This document shows positions 61,304 through 64,000 of a DNA stretch of 64,000 nucleotides, piece by piece. The translations under genes were made by a program, and so were the position numbers. Every line of letters starts with the position of its first letter. Within the stretch, counting starts at the first letter, position 1. A model generated the notes under the pieces. That model saw only the letters and a list, made by a program, of their open reading frames with translations. It searched no databases and had not been told where the DNA came from. The DNA is from Margaritifera margaritifera (Eukaryota; Mollusca; Bivalvia; Unionida; Margaritiferidae), in the NCBI GenBank assembly GCA_029931535.1, contig JAQPZY010001558.1:744001-808000 (forward strand). The letters run 5' to 3'.

Positions 61304-62118
61304 TACTGGCGGTTTTGTGAATCTGTATCTAGTGCTCACAAGTATTAAAGAATCCGCAGTCGTTCTTGGTGTTTTAAACTCGTGTGGTGGGACGGGCAAA
61401 TTATTTCTCTTCTGAGCTGTACATGTAATGACGTTATATCTCACGTCTTCCGGGTGTATGATGATATTACCGGTGTTTATTTCGCACTTGTCAATCAAAT
61501 CTATGATTGATGTGTATCTCCAGGTATCACTTCCGCCCTATCATGAATTTAGTCTCAACAGTTTCCCCGTCAGTGTTTTTCTGCGCATTTTCAAATTTAG
61601 TTCAGCTTTGATTTATCCGTTCCACAAATCTTTATCATTTATTTGAACTAGAAGGCGTCAGTTCAAATTTCGTCAGACATTTCGTTTCTTCTTTTTTGTT
61701 GCAATATTTGATTAGCCATATCAAGAAACATGCATGATCATACATACTTTTATTTCCGGGACTGATGTAGAGATGAAATGCAAATTTTAAAAAAAATACT
61801 TATTTTCGGAAGTTGATTTTGATTTTTTTTTTTCATGAAAAAGGTTATGTATGATGTGGACTAACATATTCGTAGTTTTGGCAGATTCAGTGCGAAAGGA
61901 ATTTTAATGCCTGTGCCGTATTAGGAAAGTTATCACGTATATTAGAAAATGCAATTAATTTGTTTCGGTAATAATAATAATAATAATAAGAAGAAGAAGA
62001 AGAAGAAGAATACGGTCGTTTTGAGTAGCATATCACGTAATTCTGCCCCCCCCCCGCAAAACTTAATTATGCCCCCCCCCCCTCCTAATAAAAAAAAGTT
62101 GTGATGGGAATTAATTTT

Positions 62119-62174
<56 letters not shown>

Positions 62175-63440
62175 TTGCATTTTACAAGTGTTACTTGCCC
62201 GGTTGCTACGCCAGTGGTTGATTTCTTTCAAAATTATGTTTGTTTGTTCTATGATGATAGACCATTGTTTTCAATAATTAACAAAGTTATGTATACTCTG
62301 TCACATGCAATGTACTTTAGTTAAAGAGCAAGTGATCTCAAAATGTCAAGATTTCAAAAGAGGCTGACCCTTGGTCATAGGAGTATGCATATGGAAATGC
62401 CATGAATCAAATGAGTAGTCTAGGTGTGAGAAAAGCTGGACCAATATTTATTTTTTTTTAAATCTAGAATATGGATACCTTAAAAATAATAAAAAAAATT
62501 TTTTTTTTTAAAAATCAGCACTACTTGATGGTATTTTGAAAATCAGAAAACTTTAAAGACCACTCAGACAGCATTGCAAACAAATGCAGTTTCATGTACT
62601 GTGATTTTCCAGGTAAATAAATACTATATATTCGCTTTGCAGTTTTGCTCCTCGCCAGAGAAGCCTGCGAGAAATTTCATTCGTGTCACTTGTGACTAGC
62701 AGATTAGTTGCTTCGGGCTGCAACAAGGCATTTCGCACAGTAAATATTTTACTGTAAAATCTGGTATGAATAGTAGAAAGACCTTATATTTGTTTTAGAT
62801 ACTAATGTACTTGATGACCCTTCATAATAATTTTTGTGAAATAAATATTATACTTTAGAAGCTACTGTAAACCATTAGAAACTGTAAAATTGTTTGAGAT
62901 TATAATGTAGATGAAGATACCAAATATATCTTCTATTACATGTTATTGTTTCTCTCTATTATTTAAAACTATACTGCACATGGTAAAAAATACGAACCTA
63001 TCTGCGGCAACTGATGTGAAATATCACTAAAATAAATGCTACAATGGTATTTAAAAAAATAATCAAACCTCATTATTTTTAGAAAATGTTTTCAAGAACT
63101 TACAAACCTTGTCATCTGCGAGTACACATGTAATTTTTAGTGTTGGTAAGTAAGGTCAGTGATGCAAATGTTTAGCGCATAATTGTTATACGAGAAGAAT
63201 GAGGAAGCATTTTTTTTTATAAATGTAAATTGAGCGCACCTGCATTCTAAAGACAATTCATTCGTTCAAGTATAACAGTGAATTGGGTTGATTGGTTAAT
63301 TATGGCATTACATTTAAAACAAAGTTTTATCATGTTAGAGTAAAATAGGTAAAATCAACATGATATAAAGTTTGGGAGATAGCTTACCTAGCTTTATGAA
63401 ATGGTGAACTGTTAAGTTATGGAAGCTAGGTAAGCGATAT
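61304..63440. other. upstream flank of the SOD-like gene
   Basis: No further gene supported. It contains a TAA/GAA microsatellite (61971-62010), C runs (62047, 62073) and the CA microsatellite at 62121-62173. No clear TATA box near the SOD-like start. Confidence 0.4.
62121..62173. repeat. (CA)n microsatellite
   Basis: About 26 CA units. Confidence 0.98.
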
Positions 63441-63463
63441 CAGGCCCAACTGGGCCTCTTGTT
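63360..63463 (+). mobile_element. Helentron-like 3' end, third family member
   Basis: GATAGCTTACCTAGCTT and its near complement AAGCTAGGTAAGCGATATC precede a terminal hairpin AGGCCCA-AC-TGGGCCT (63442-63457) followed by CTTGTT (63458-63463), the same terminal layout as at 13353-13358 and 48975-48980. The 5' end was not found. Confidence 0.5.
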
Positions 63464-63477
63464 ATTACTTAACATTT

Positions 63478-63540
63478 AATCGGCACCACATATCCATTAT
63501 TGTGCTGCGGTGTCGTTAAATGCTAATACATACAATGCAT
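63478..63540 (+). mobile_element. LINE 3' tail fragment
   Basis: GGCACCACATATCCATTATT, GTGCTG and GTCGTTAAATGCTAATACAT match the end of the LINE at 24130-25183. Only the tail is present, as expected for 5'-truncated copies. Confidence 0.5.
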
Positions 63541-64000
63541 ACATCCTAATTGTGATTTTAAAAGTATCAGTGTCCTGGAGGTACAGCACTAAAGGTGAAC
63601 ATAGAGTGCTCTGCACATGTGCTGATCTCAATTCTGGAGACATCGTCTCGACAGGCGACGACTCAGGCGCAATCCTGTAAAATAAAAACAGCCAATCACA
63701 TTCCATCAGTTGTACATCAAATCAATATACAGGGGATATAAACCAATTGTTTACAGAGGAACAGATTGTATTTAAGTATTTTACTATGAACCGGTAAAAT
63801 TGTAAAACTAGTGTCAGAAGAATTAAGATCCAAAAATGCGAACCTATGGTGTTCACGGAGGGAGATGAAGGCATTATAATTCAACGAATATATGTTACAT
63901 CTATGAGGATAAATAACTTAAAACAAAGTAAGACATGAGGAAGCGCACGCACAAAAGGTGCGAGACAACGGAATTAGCGCTCATTATGTTAGTGACCATG
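63541..64000. other. non-coding sequence
   Basis: No supported feature. Confidence 0.35.

Overview
This is a non-coding-rich animal genome window, most likely from a bivalve mollusc. The grounds are: short exons with GT-AG introns up to about 23.5 kb; a secreted, SOD-like gene resembling the bivalve dominin/cavortin/pernin group; DIRS-type tyrosine-recombinase and non-LTR retrotransposon remnants; Helentron-like elements with minisatellite cores like oyster 'pearl' elements; and frequent TACATGTA motifs. The species cannot be read from the sequence. No complete prokaryotic-style gene, CRISPR array or rRNA is present.

Layout. 1-4310 is a 48-bp minisatellite with higher-order structure. It is followed by a 25-bp minisatellite and a decayed DIRS element (RNase H plus tyrosine recombinase). 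From about 7.7 kb to 44.9 kb a plus-strand gene is represented by four exons (7737-7808, 16188-16424, 39960-40122, 43779-44119). All have consensus splice sites and matching phases. They encode an acidic, Ser-rich tail ending in a Lys/His-rich block, and TFIID subunit TAF2 is the best guess. The 23.5-kb intron between the second and third exons is a repeat store: a 55-bp minisatellite, a pogo-like DNA transposon, a LINE fragment, two hAT remnants, and a 4.15-kb 29/31-bp minisatellite. The 44.9-54 kb interval holds Tigger-like elements, the second Helentron-like element and palindromic MITEs.

From 61303 down to 54117 a complete five-exon minus-strand gene encodes a 267-residue secreted Cu/Zn-superoxide-dismutase-like protein. 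Its zinc site is intact. The residue at the fourth copper ligand position is Lys instead of His, and the active-site Arg is displaced, so it is probably not an ordinary dismutase. The two genes are convergent.

The most interesting non-genic signals are: a family of at least seven short palindromic elements (three exactly 221 bp), each with two nested hairpins, whose ends have the same CCGT-N10-GTATAA layout as the pogo-like transposon at 21216-23296; three 3' ends of Helentron type (hairpin then CTTGTT); and a degenerate repeat family that places AGGTCAnnnTGACCT palindromes, the nuclear-receptor IR3 motif, at regular spacing.
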